Origin: Eimeria necatrix | Taxonomy: Eukaryota > Apicomplexa > Conoidasida > Eucoccidiorida > Eimeriidae | Assembly: GCF_000499385.1 (NCBI RefSeq) | Contig: NW_013654707.1 | Span: forward strand, 1 to 15,424 | Length of the DNA: 15,424 nt | Direction of reading: 5' to 3' | Shown: positions 8,708 through 15,424 of the stretch, in pieces | Numbering within the stretch: position 1 is the stretch's first letter | Layout of the letters: every line of letters starts with the position of its first letter | Notes under the pieces: generated by a model | Told to the model about the DNA's origin: nothing | The model's database searches: none | Seen by the model: only the letters and a program-made list of their open reading frames with translations | Position numbers and translations under genes: made by a program

Positions 8708-8905
8708 CTACGCTTTGCTGAATCCGATGCGCTAAAGATAAGCAAGGGAACTGATGTCCTGAAATACACTTGGGTGAAAGAAAAAATCGTCGACATTGAG
8801 GACGTTTTAGCTGGAGCGCAGATTTCGGAAAACAACGGCGTTTATGATGCGCCTGCAGCGCTTGAAGTCAGCTTAAAATGCTTCTTCCTGGCCACTAAAC
8901 AGCGC
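8708..8905 (+). CDS. Candidate exon 1 of best gene model, unknown product
   Basis: The plus-strand frame is open from 8708 (after TGA 8705-8707) to a consensus-like GTACGT donor at 8906, 66 codons. The exon's true start is not fixed: no ATG is in frame, so an upstream exon or an acceptor within 8708-8760 is required. The content is charged and balanced (KYTWVKEKIVDIEDVLAGAQ, then a Glu/Asn/Asp stretch), unlike the Cys/Ser/Leu-rich reading of neighbouring chance frames. The donor falls exactly between codons (phase 0) and matches the phase of the acceptor at 9088. A minus-strand 95-codon frame here is treated as a shadow. No family is recognised. Confidence 0.33.
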
Positions 8906-9088
8906 GTACGTAGCCAATATATCTGTTTTCTGACATTTATTCCAAAGGCTATACAAAGAGCAATCCTTGTGCTTCTAAAAGTATTTTCAGGAAACCTATA
9001 GCTGACCAAGGATATTGTGTTTTGACAGACCTTAAAACCAAATGCTCGTTTAGCGCTCTCTTGCAGCCTCAGTCACAATAACTTTCAG
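8906..9088 (+). other. Candidate intron, 183 bp, phase 0
   Basis: It begins GTACGT and ends caataactttcag, both good spliceosomal signals. The upstream frame would run on only to a TAG at 8999-9001 if unspliced, whereas splicing joins two long open frames without a shift. Confidence 0.3.
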
Positions 9089-9505
9089 CTGCAACAAAGC
9101 TTTTTAAAAGGGCTGAAGCTAGAATGGAAAAACGCCGTGCGGCAGGGACACAATCTAATTCAATCGTTCTCTAGTATCGCAGCAATGGGTACGCTTTCAA
9201 TGCTGCAGATATTTTGGGATGGTCATGAGGCTGCACTGATGGTAACCTATAAATATGTAGGCGTAGATGGGGACAGTGCCATATATATTAAGGACAAAAT
9301 CCAGGAGGAGTTTTATTTCTGTTTCAGTGGGGCTGCATATTCACACCTCATGAGCTTTGAGCTGCGTGGAAGTTCTTGGATAATGAAGCTGTGCTTTTCT
9401 CAGCAAGTGAGCAGTCCTTTGCTCGCTGAAAAGGAACTTGGGTGTCACGTCAAAGGTGTTCTGCTGGGCTTTTGGTGCCGACATGAAAGAGATTTGCATG
9501 CGTAG
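9089..9505 (+). CDS. Candidate exon 2 of best gene model, unknown product
   Basis: From the acceptor at 9088 the frame is open for 138 codons to TAG 9503-9505. The unspliced frame extends back to 9026, making it among the longest open stretches in the window (about 159 codons; less than one expected by chance by my estimate). It opens with a likely amphipathic helix (LQQSFLKGLKLEWKNAVRQG). An alternating, mixed region follows (TYKYVGVDGDSAIYIKDK), and then a Cys/Phe/Ser-rich tail. A possible further donor (GTGAGC at 9407, also phase 0) would remove the tail. Joined to 8708-8905 it gives at least about 200 residues. There is no signal peptide, membrane span or named domain that I can see. Confidence 0.35.
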   Translation: MQQSFLKGLKLEWKNAVRQGHNLIQSFSSIAAMGTLSMLQIFWDGHEAALMVTYKYVGVDGDSAIYIKDKIQEEFYFCFSGAAYSHLMSFELRGSSWIMKLCFSQQVSSPLLAEKELGCHVKGVLLGFWCRHERDLHA

Positions 9506-10861
9506 TGTAATATCAAGGTTTATGCAAGGAATAACAATGCCTCCTGCATAGGGCATATCGTTTTTCGCGATCACGCAGCAAAGCTGACATGATTTTTCGA
9601 TGCAGACGCACTTGCTGAGAGGAAATCAATACCTGTGAATGCAAATGCCATCCTTTCGGTCTATAATTCTGTTTGCTTTTCCGTGGAGCATTGCAAAAAT
9701 TTTGGTCGTCTTCCGCCAAACCTTGAAAGAACGTTTAGGCAGGGCTGTGGATTTTGTTTGCAAGGACGTACGTTGGCGTGAACGTGTCTATTAGTATAAA
9801 TATGATACTGTTCGCAAGGACAATTTTGTGTGGTCTTGTTGTGTTACATGTTGAAACTGCAGGTTTTGAAGCAAATCTGTCGTGAATAGCTGATGCACTA
9901 TGCGCGTTTGTTGCATTAAAATACAATCTTACAGAATTTGCAACGAGGCACCCTCAGAGTGAACCGGTCCTCGGTAGGATGTAAGGAGACCCGTATAAAG
10001 CGGCAAGCTATTTTATTTGAATGTGTCCATAATGGCAAACACAGAAAATTGGGCTTACGCCATTTCGTCAATATGAAGTATTGATTTCTCGACGAAAAAA
10101 AGCAAAATTTTTCCTCGTTAGGCTGTGCGTTTTTTGAAATTGCCTCTGTTTTGTGACTGCTTATACAGCGGGACGCTGTTATAGCATGCCTGGAAAATTC
10201 CATCGCAAAAGCGTTTCCAGCGCCGAGTAAACTGTCGAATCACAAGCTGTACATGCATGCAGTATGACATATTTATGCCCAGTGTGAAGTTAAGAAAATA
10301 CAAGGTTTTTGTCAACATTTCAGCCGTTCTAACTGATGGTTTCAAACGTAATTGTGCAGTGTTTCATGAAAAAATATTGAAAGCAAAGTGAAGCCACTGT
10401 TCATACCACTATAGCGCGAAAACAGAAGCAGGGCAGCATGATTCGGGCAATTAGTAGGACCAAGCAAAAATGCTACAACAACATCCTGGAAACGTGACTA
10501 CGTGGCGCGCGTCAAACACTGTTTGGTTTTTGGCTCAGAAACGCTCCGTGTCCTTCGGCCTTCCAGTTAGACTAATATGTGCTGCAGAAAAGCTTTACGG
10601 TAATGCGTGCCCAAATGAATCCCATTGAACTGAGTAAAAAATCTTCGTGAACAGTTTTCCTGGTCCTAAAATGCTTGATAAACTCATCCAGGCAGCAAAT
10701 GTTTGTTTTGGCCCTTATTTTACCTCTTGAGGCAAATCTCGCACTGTTGAAGTTCGTGGGTCTCGCGACTACAGTGTTACACCTAGCCGAGCGCTTGGCA
10801 TGAAAGAATTTTTAACTCATTTTTCTTTTGACATCCTTCAGTAATGCGAAAGGCATGTCTG
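9506..10861. other. No supportable gene
   Basis: Several minus-strand frames of 63-95 codons (9574-9341, 9719-9513, 9926-9735, 10203-9916, 10345-10118) have no splice or homology support. Two GCATGC sites are present, 10184-10189 and 10255-10260. Between 10346 and 10861 there is no frame of 60 codons or more. Confidence 0.55.
10254..10261. promoter_or_regulatory. TGCATGCA palindrome, possible transcription-factor site
   Basis: This is the second full 8-base TGCATGCA palindrome in the window, within acatgcatgcag. A second GCATGC lies 71 bases upstream (10184). A regulatory role is inferred only from the known apicomplexan motif. Confidence 0.15.
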
Positions 10862-10869
10862 TTACTTAC

Positions 10870-11095
10870 CCGGTAGAAAATGACTCGCTGCCCGATACTT
10901 TAAGTCGTATGTCAGCGCGATACCGCTTGGTTGAGACAAACTGCAACCCAAGTACCGTGCCTGAGCTTTTGCTTGCACACGCATGAGCTGCCGCTCCCAT
11001 TGTTTTGATTTCACCTTCGAGCAATTACATGGACAGGGCAGCGCCAAGGATTTGCAAAACATGCTCGGAAGGACAAAATACAAACGTGACGTTTT
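10870..11095 (-). CDS. Candidate minus-strand exon, unknown product
   Basis: On the minus strand the frame is open from about 11095 and reaches a strong donor, GTAAGTAA, immediately after base 10870; unspliced it would stop two codons later (TAA 10862-10864). Its middle is basic and helix-like (KQWERQLMRVQAKAQARYLG), followed by a polar stretch. The donor leaves one base of a split codon (phase 1). A possible acceptor is an AG after the Cys-rich part, near 11020. No downstream partner was found. There is no known domain, though a long open frame ending exactly at a consensus donor is encouraging. Confidence 0.27.
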
Positions 11096-12172
11096 CTAGG
11101 GACCTTATCGAAAACTGTTATGGCTCTCTCTCTGGTGTCTGCTTCGTGCTGCCCTCTGAATAACATGGTTTATGACCGCAAGCCAGCTTGTGCCCGTTCC
11201 GTTGTTTCACTGCACGAGGTAGCTTGAAAGTAAAAGAATACAATTCATACAACGTGTCTGCACTTGGAGGATGAAGGAAAACACACTAAGTTGATCACGA
11301 GGTTAACCACTTAGTGTGGCATACGCAAGTTCGGCAGTTCTATAAGAAGCATAAGCTGTACTTGACTGGCTTTCCACTACTAGCTAAATGCTTCTCAAAG
11401 CTCGTAGAGCTCTGCTGAAAGATAGCAGACTGGCGTGGAAAACTTTCGCAGGGGCAAAGAATATCCCCTGAACAGGCTTTTTCAATCCTCCCGGCAGAAC
11501 AAGGAAGGCGCGAATTCTAATTTTTTGTCAGACACTGTTCAAAAACTCATTCCTCGATGTGTATTAAGAAACGTTCCACAAGATATCGCTACGCCAGTTT
11601 ACAATTCAGCATTATCGTTTTGTGATGCAGGTGCGGCGTGTATTCACGCAATCCCAACTGCGAATCTGTTAGGTATTGCATGCCGGTTAAAATTTCAGGG
11701 AGTGCGTGCAGGATACTGACATGGCTGGACAGTATCTCTGTTGTGATAACGTTTGTGTTTTCATACTGTGCAAGAATGAATGTGAGAGAGCACCTGATAG
11801 GGCCAGCATCGTTACTGTACTACCGCCGGAAACTCAGGAATATGATTCATGGAACTTGCAGAGCTTTTAAATTTGCTGCGAGGCCAGCCGTAAACAAAAA
11901 AGGTATACGGCCTCACGCTTTGCCCAGATGTAAGTTGGCAAAGCAGTGCAGCCTGCAAGTAGAGGTGCTTTCCCTGTAACAGATGGTACGCTGAAGCCAG
12001 GAAAACAGGCGAAGAGGCGTGAAATTGAAAGCTTTTCCTGGTGGGACGAGCGTATGCATATGTGCCCACTGGTTAGCACGCATTCTGGTGACATCTCTCC
12101 CACGTGCTTTTCATAGATAGAAATGCGTACGGGGGCCGTTATAATGAATGACGGAGACGTTGATCTAAGGAT
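11096..12172. other. Frames on both strands; no supportable gene
   Basis: The plus-strand frame 11638-11979 (113 codons) contains a GTAAGT donor-like site near 11930. The minus-strand frames 12069-11812 and 12103-11867 oppose it; the latter has an in-frame ATG near 12091. Strand choice cannot be made by eye. The plus frame 11435-11719 also lacks support. An inverted repeat is listed separately. Confidence 0.45.
11282..11318. repeat. Inverted repeat, 10-bp arms, 17-nt loop
   Basis: cacactaagt (11282-11291) pairs perfectly with acttagtgtg (11309-11318). The loop contains the palindrome ggttaacc. It is close to chance expectation for the window, and there is no T run, so it is not a bacterial-type terminator. 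Confidence 0.6.
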
Positions 12173-12496
12173 CTACATCCCACATATTGGCGGATGCACG
12201 TATGCTCTGCCCCGCTGTCTGCTTGCTTGCAGCCTTCCACATGAAAGTGTCGTCCTGCTGGACATGCAAATCAACTGCCTGAAAAAGTTTCCAAAAGAGT
12301 GAATAAACTGTTTGCCTGCCTTCGTGTACGATATGTGCAAGTTTAAAGCTCTAATGGACGGTTTGGGAATTTGGTGTGGGCTGAGAGAGCAAACCCTTCC
12401 CACGATTTTTAGTGATCCCAAAGCCTGCCCTATCGTGCTTTCTTCGTAACGTTTTGAAGCAAGCCGGCTAATTTGATCTTGTCGTAGCACTGCGTA
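12173..12496 (-). CDS. Candidate minus-strand ORF or exon, unknown product
   Basis: A minus-strand frame is open for about 107 codons, ending in TAG at 12175-12173. The first half is polar and basic with a Gln/Arg/Glu mix (RQDQISRLASKRYEESTIGQ). The second half contains an internal acceptor-like tract (ggaaactttttcag). Its length alone is within chance, and no initiator ATG is present near the start. It is on the same strand as the candidate at 10870-11095, so both could belong to one minus-strand gene, but I cannot join them. Confidence 0.18.
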   Translation of the reverse strand, partial: YAVLRQDQISRLASKRYEESTIGQALGSLKIVGRVCSLSPHQIPKPSIRALNLHISYTKAGKQFIHSFGNFFRQLICMSSRTTLSCGRLQASRQRGRAYVHPPICGM

Positions 12497-12818
12497 TCAA
12501 AATATTAGACCCTCGACTAACTGCTTCTATTCGAACGGCAGCTCAATTCAGCTCAATTCAAGCCGTATCAAGCCTGACGCTGTGAGAACGACTATCCATA
12601 CCATGTTCTGAACCGCTGTTGGCCAAACGATGCCAAAACTTCTTCGGCTTTAGACTGTGCGTTGGCTGGCAATATAGTAGGTACAATGCGGGTCTACAGT
12701 CTCTGAGAAAACGACAAGTTATGTGCTTTGCCGCGTATGTTTTGGAGTACGATGCATCAGCACAGCAGCCTGCATAAAGAGTTCTTTCGACTAATGTTCC
12801 TCGCTTCTTACTTTTCAG
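12497..12818. other. No gene seen; small tandem repeat
   Basis: agctcaattc is present twice in tandem at 12540-12559. The 3' end of the stretch is pyrimidine-rich and leads to the acceptor used for the next candidate (cgcttcttacttttcag). Confidence 0.5.
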
Positions 12819-12924
12819 GAGTGGCTTAAGCCAAGAAGAGTCGGCAGAAGCTCACAAACAGCGAAAAAGCGACTCAACAAATCTTGCACGCTTGTGTCCG
12901 CGGGATATTATGCAAGCGCTTTAA
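12819..12924 (+). CDS. Candidate terminal exon, unknown product
   Basis: One of the best acceptors in the window (cgcttcttacttttcag, AG 12817-12818) is followed by a frame (first full codon AGT at 12820) of 34 codons to TAA 12922-12924. It is strongly hydrophilic (SGLSQEESAEAHKQRKSDST), as in a disordered C-terminal tail. A second frame is open for longer, to about 12978, and reads as basic. The upstream exon was not found. Support is the acceptor and composition only. Confidence 0.22.
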
Positions 12925-13359
12925 TGTCTGACCTGCGTTTCCAAAGCCGCAATTGTGACTGCTTGAATGCAAGCCAATAAGGAACCAATCGTGTAGTGCT
13001 AGTAGCCTTGCGCAAATGGCCAAAGGCTTTCTTCAAAGCCTATTAATCAATGGTGAGGTGCGTTATAATTCTCCGGCGTTAACATGACAAAAACCACTAG
13101 ACATTTGGCAGGCTATTTACAAAATACAAAGCTGGTAAGATGCCAGGAGCAAAGTGTTTTCTGAACGGACACATAGCAGAGTAGTTGCCTTTTAGATATT
13201 AGGGGTTTTCCCAGCTTGTTCCCTGGAGACTGCTTGTATGTCCAACATCCTTCAGGGCATCATTTGCCTAAGATGTTCACGAATGCAGAGTTATGAGAGA
13301 GCGATTGTGTCGTCTCGAATGTACTCAATATTCGAATAACATTCTTACTGCATGTTAGT
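12925..13359. other. No gene seen
   Basis: There is no frame of 60 codons or more until the minus-strand 107-codon frame that overlaps the next repeat (13685-13362). No repeat or RNA signature was found. Confidence 0.55.
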
Positions 13360-13570
13360 GTTTACATTCTGCCAGCTCGAGAGCAGCAAAAGCCAAAACC
13401 GTATGTCGACATGGCAGATGGTGCGTGTAGAGAATAGCGTTGCGCGGAGCAACGTGAAAAATGTGAATTGCACGGCGTGATGGTGGGGATCAAAACATCA
13501 GCAAAACCGTCTGGTAATGCAGCATTTAGCGGCAGCATTCGACATGAGCTGATTTCATGCGTTAGCTGAT
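13360..13570 (+). repeat. Diverged dispersed repeat, copy A (degenerate)
   Basis: It aligns with 15203-15410. Over 13376-13483 against 15220-15327 there are no gaps and 80 of 108 bases match. Further on the match continues with small indels to about 13565. In the reading frame that is open in copy B, copy A has a TGA after 34 codons. A 6-bp hairpin (cgttgc/gcaacg, 13438-13454) exists only here. Confidence 0.88.
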
Positions 13571-13753
13571 ATGCGTAAGACATATCATATCGTGGGATAA
13601 CTTCATCTGCACGGTGTGGCATGCTGTGGGTGTGTGGAACACAGAGGTGTGCAGTATCCGTCGGCTCTTTCAGGGACGGTGACAAATGCTTTCTTGCAAT
13701 ACTTTGCTCCTAGCCATCGTAAAATTTTATCGCGCTAACAATACAATTTTCAG

Positions 13754-13968
13754 GCTTAGATTTTGTAGTATTGCTGGGAATATATCTTTGCAAGGTTGTC
13801 TTTGAACTGGAAATTTGCCAAGTGCTCTTGTCTGTTAACAACGTGCTGTGCCTGGGACGTGCAAACAGACTGTACCAACCCTACTATGCGCTGGCAAGTG
13901 CAGAAAGTCGGTTTCTAATGCCGTTCATAGCATATGACAGTTCAACGCCTCAGCGAAATGCGTTGTGA
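13754..13968 (+). CDS. Candidate exon, unknown product
   Basis: The acceptor acaatacaattttcag ends at 13753. The frame from TTA at 13756 is open for 70 codons to TGA 13966-13968. The start is strongly hydrophobic (LDFVVLLGIYLCKVVFELEI), long enough for one membrane span though interrupted by Lys and Glu. Then comes a Tyr/Ala-rich part (LYQPYYALASAESRF). The next plus-strand frame (13938-14282) overlaps its end in a different phase, so an intron or a frameshift would be needed to connect them. The product is not recognised. Confidence 0.23.
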
Positions 13969-14282
13969 TTGCGACGAGACCAGCTCACGGACTGCAGCGT
14001 TATGTAGAAGTGACGACACGCAAGTTTACTCGAAGCACCGACTATGCGTGCAAGACCCTTTCCGAGTGTGAATATGGCGCACAACACTCAGTTGGGCTAA
14101 AGAAGTGCTCCGTTTGGAGCAGGAAAAGCAGTCTTGATGTGCGTGTTGCTCGTGTCGTGCGTTGTTTCGGCGTAAGCTGCATGCCAACACTGCCAGCTGC
14201 GGCTCTTCTCCCTTCTTCAGGAAGTGCGCTTTGCACTTCCCAGTTCGCCATTGGGAACGTTGCTGCGAGACGTACCCCTTGA
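13938..14282 (+). CDS. Candidate exon or ORF, unknown product
   Basis: The plus-strand frame is open for about 114 codons to TGA 14280-14282. The first half is basic and polar (VEVTTRKFTRSTDYACKTLS); the second is richer in Ala, Val, Ser and Cys. A minus-strand frame of 89 codons (14311-14042) covers the same bases, and this stretch is locally GC-rich, which lengthens frames on both strands. It lies in a run of plus-strand candidates, which slightly favours plus. No motif is recognised. Confidence 0.2.
   Translation, partial: QFNASAKCVVIATRPAHGLQRYVEVTTRKFTRSTDYACKTLSECEYGAQHSVGLKKCSVWSRKSSLDVRVARVVRCFGVSCMPTLPAAALLPSSGSALCTSQFAIGNVAARRTP
14220..14240. repeat. Short hairpin, 8-bp perfect stem
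   Basis: ggaagtgc (14220-14227) pairs with gcacttcc (14233-14240) around a 5-base loop. It is not followed by a T run. It is close to chance level, and inside an open frame. Confidence 0.5.
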
Positions 14283-14315
14283 GCTCTTGTCATATGCTTG
14301 AGGTCGCACACTTGT

Positions 14316-14337
14316 AACCAAGTCCTGTGACTTGGTT
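14316..14337. repeat. Short hairpin, 9-bp perfect stem, 4-nt loop
   Basis: aaccaagtc (14316-14324) and gacttggtt (14329-14337) flank the loop ctgt. It lies just after the end of the 13938-14282 frame. There is no known structural RNA match. A tight 9-bp stem is expected about once per window by chance at loops up to about 17. Confidence 0.6.
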
Positions 14338-14422
14338 CTGTAACGAGGGTATTGAATAGGCTAATCGCACCGACGTTGTCGTATTTTTAGATATGCAGAT
14401 GTGAGGCGGTGTGTAGTTTCAG

Positions 14423-14484
14423 ACCAGCGTGAAGCAAGAGTTGGTCATGCTAGGTGTTTTGAGAAAGCTGCATCAGAAGCGCGG
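14423..14484 (+). CDS. Candidate small exon, unknown product
   Basis: The acceptor gtgtgtagtttcag ends at 14422, and a GTGCGT donor begins at 14485. Two frames are open across the 62 bases. Read as ACC AGC GTG it continues in phase 2 into the next candidate (TSVKQELVMLGVLRKLHQKR, then GG). Read as CAG CGT GAA it continues in phase 0 if the next acceptor is the AG at 14545-14546. Both give continuous protein, so the frame is undecided. Confidence 0.22.
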
Positions 14485-14544
14485 GTGCGTGCAGGGAACT
14501 CAACAGGCTGGCAAGTGCTCACTACTAATTTCTCTTGTTGACAG

Positions 14545-14684
14545 AGGCTTTAGCATTACCATTCGCCGTTATTGCAAGGACGTGGAGAAGGAAAAAACAA
14601 GCTTTTTTAATTATGCAACCAATGCTTGGATCTACGAAGCTAGGGACTGGAACGGTCTCTGGATCTTTTGGATACTCTCAGTTG
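14545..14684 (+). CDS. Candidate internal exon, unknown product
   Basis: It lies between a strong acceptor (tttctcttgttgacag, ending 14544, or two bases later) and a GTGAGC donor at 14685. One frame reads basic then Tyr/Trp-rich (SITIRRYCKDVEKEKTSFF). The other reads hydrophobic, basic, then Gly/Ser/Thr-rich (QPMLGSTKLGTGTVSGSFGY). Both are open throughout and both can be joined in phase to 14423-14484 across a 60-62-base intron, which is short but possible. Two open alternatives in one place caution against trusting either. No family is recognised. Confidence 0.25.
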
Positions 14685-15042
14685 GTGAGCAACACGGCCG
14701 CTCGATGTGGATCTAGTGAATGTTACGAATAGCAGCTGTGTCCCGACTGCCTTGTTCGCTCTTCTCAACTCAGTATAGAAGCTCGTCTTAACAGGCGTTT
14801 ACTGGGTAACGAAATAAGCTTGATTTTGAACGTTCTCGGGCAGTTTCATTTGCGGAGCAAAAGTGTATGGTGGCTGAATCCCGTTAATGCTGCCTCTGTA
14901 TGAGATTCCCCACAGACGGTTTGGCGCGTTCATAGGAAGCAAAACAAGTCACGCCTGTCGTGTCCACGGCTGTGTGGATTGTTCATCAGCTGGAACTGGC
15001 GCCCCGCCAGCCTTGTGCAGGCTCTACCATTTGTGCCTGTAA
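14685..15042. other. Mostly no gene; one possible 49-bp exon
   Basis: Between an AG at 14988-14989 (gttcatcag) and a GTAAGG donor at 15039, 49 bases could be a small exon (frame CTG GAA CTG GCG). Support is only the two signals. Nothing else is seen. Confidence 0.3.
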
Positions 15043-15405
15043 GGAACGATACAAGCAAGCACGCAAAAAACAAAACATGTAGGAACTATTGCTGGCATTG
15101 CTTGTCATGTCATCGATTGGCCTGTGGTGCCCGGACAAAGAACATTTGGTGCTCTGTTCCTGCTTGTGCATGCGAGCTATGAAATTGCAGGAGCGGAAGT
15201 ATTTTGCATGCGCTGCCCACTCGAAAGCAGTGCAAACACAAACGGCATGCTGACGTCGCAGATGGTGCGTGCAGAGACTAGTGCTGCGCGGTGGAACCTG
15301 AGAGAAGTGAGCTGCATAGCGCGACGGTGGAAATTACGGCCTCAGCGAATCTGCCTCAATTGCAATGTTAGAAGAATTCGATATGAGTTGCTTGCATTGC
15401 TGTGA
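15043..15405 (+). CDS. Candidate ORF or exon with a degraded second copy, unknown product
   Basis: The plus-strand frame is open for 120 codons, from after TAA 15040-15042 to TGA 15403-15405. It has no ATG near its start, so it would need an upstream exon. It starts polar (TIQASTQKTKHVGT), passes through a hydrophobic stretch (FGALFLLVHASYEIAGAEVF) and ends very basic (Arg/Trp/Lys and several Cys). Its second half is related to 13376-13483 with the same frame alignment (shared LESS and QMVR). The differences there are spread evenly over codon positions (9, 10 and 9), so the comparison gives no sign of protein-level selection. Unknown function. Confidence 0.25.
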   Translation, partial: GTIQASTQKTKHVGTIAGIACHVIDWPVVPGQRTFGALFLLVHASYEIAGAEVFCMRCPLESSANTNGMLTSQMVRAETSAARWNLREVSCIARRWKLRPQRICLNCNVRRIRYELLALL

Positions 15406-15410
15406 GCACC
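15203..15410 (+). repeat. Diverged dispersed repeat, copy B
   Basis: Partner of 13360-13570, in the same orientation, with an offset of 1844 at the start and 1839 near the end. It includes three of the window's GCATGC-rich stretch sites nearby (15168, 15206 and 15245). The copy runs nearly to the window end, so its right limit is uncertain. Confidence 0.88.
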
Positions 15411-15424
15411 GGGGACGTTGTGTC

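Noticed and set aside
14316..14337. Rho-independent terminator
   Set aside because: The perfect stem is not followed by a T run, and the window looks eukaryotic.
1..15424. tRNA, U2/U4/U6 snRNA and rRNA genes
   Set aside because: I looked for B-box-like GTTCGANTC, the conserved starts of the snRNAs and universal rRNA signatures on both strands. Only short fragments such as ttcggcag near 4543 were found, without the following sequence.
1..15424. CRISPR array or bacterial operon
   Set aside because: There are no regularly spaced repeats. The two 98-bp copies and the 10- and 14-bp tandem units do not fit, and there is no dense coding or ribosome-site pattern.

Overview
No gene, RNA or mobile element in this window could be recognised by homology from the sequence alone. 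It reads as intron-rich or intergenic nuclear DNA of a eukaryote. Open frames are short everywhere, and the best coding candidates are short pieces bounded by GT/AG-type splice signals. There is no bacterial pattern of ribosome sites, packed genes or operons. The lineage is uncertain. GCATGC is over-represented (13 sites; about 4 expected with equal bases), and this sequence is a known ApiAP2-type motif in apicomplexan promoters. The lack of CAG triplet runs argues against Eimeria. A coccidian or other protist is therefore a weak guess only.

Caution on coding calls: with random equal-base DNA I estimate about a dozen stop-to-stop frames of 100 codons or more across six frames of 15.4 kb, and about that many are present. 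Frame length alone is therefore no evidence, and 'protein-like' look is subjective. I rank candidates by splice-site quality and phase agreement and keep confidences low.

Layout. 1-530 and 2166-2758: a direct duplication, about 98% identical for its first 348 bases and then abruptly only about 60-70% identical. 531-2165 and 2759-3633: no supportable gene. 3670-4511: plus-strand exon candidates. 5089-5833: two more plus-strand candidates. 6881-7576: a 98-bp direct repeat (96/98 identical), with the first copy inside a short open frame. 7577-8700: nearly featureless, with one small minus-strand exon candidate and a 10-bp tandem repeat. 8708-9505: the best gene candidate, two plus-strand exons joined by a phase-0 GTACGT...TTTCAG intron. 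9506-12500: mostly empty, with minus-strand exon candidates at 10870-11095 and 12173-12496. 12819-15405: a run of plus-strand open frames with good acceptors, including a frame of about 120 codons (15043-15405) whose core is repeated in degraded form at 13360-13570.

If the plus-strand candidates from 3.7 to 15.4 kb are real, they could be exons of one or more intron-rich genes of unknown function. No domain, catalytic motif or targeting signal was strong enough to assign a role.
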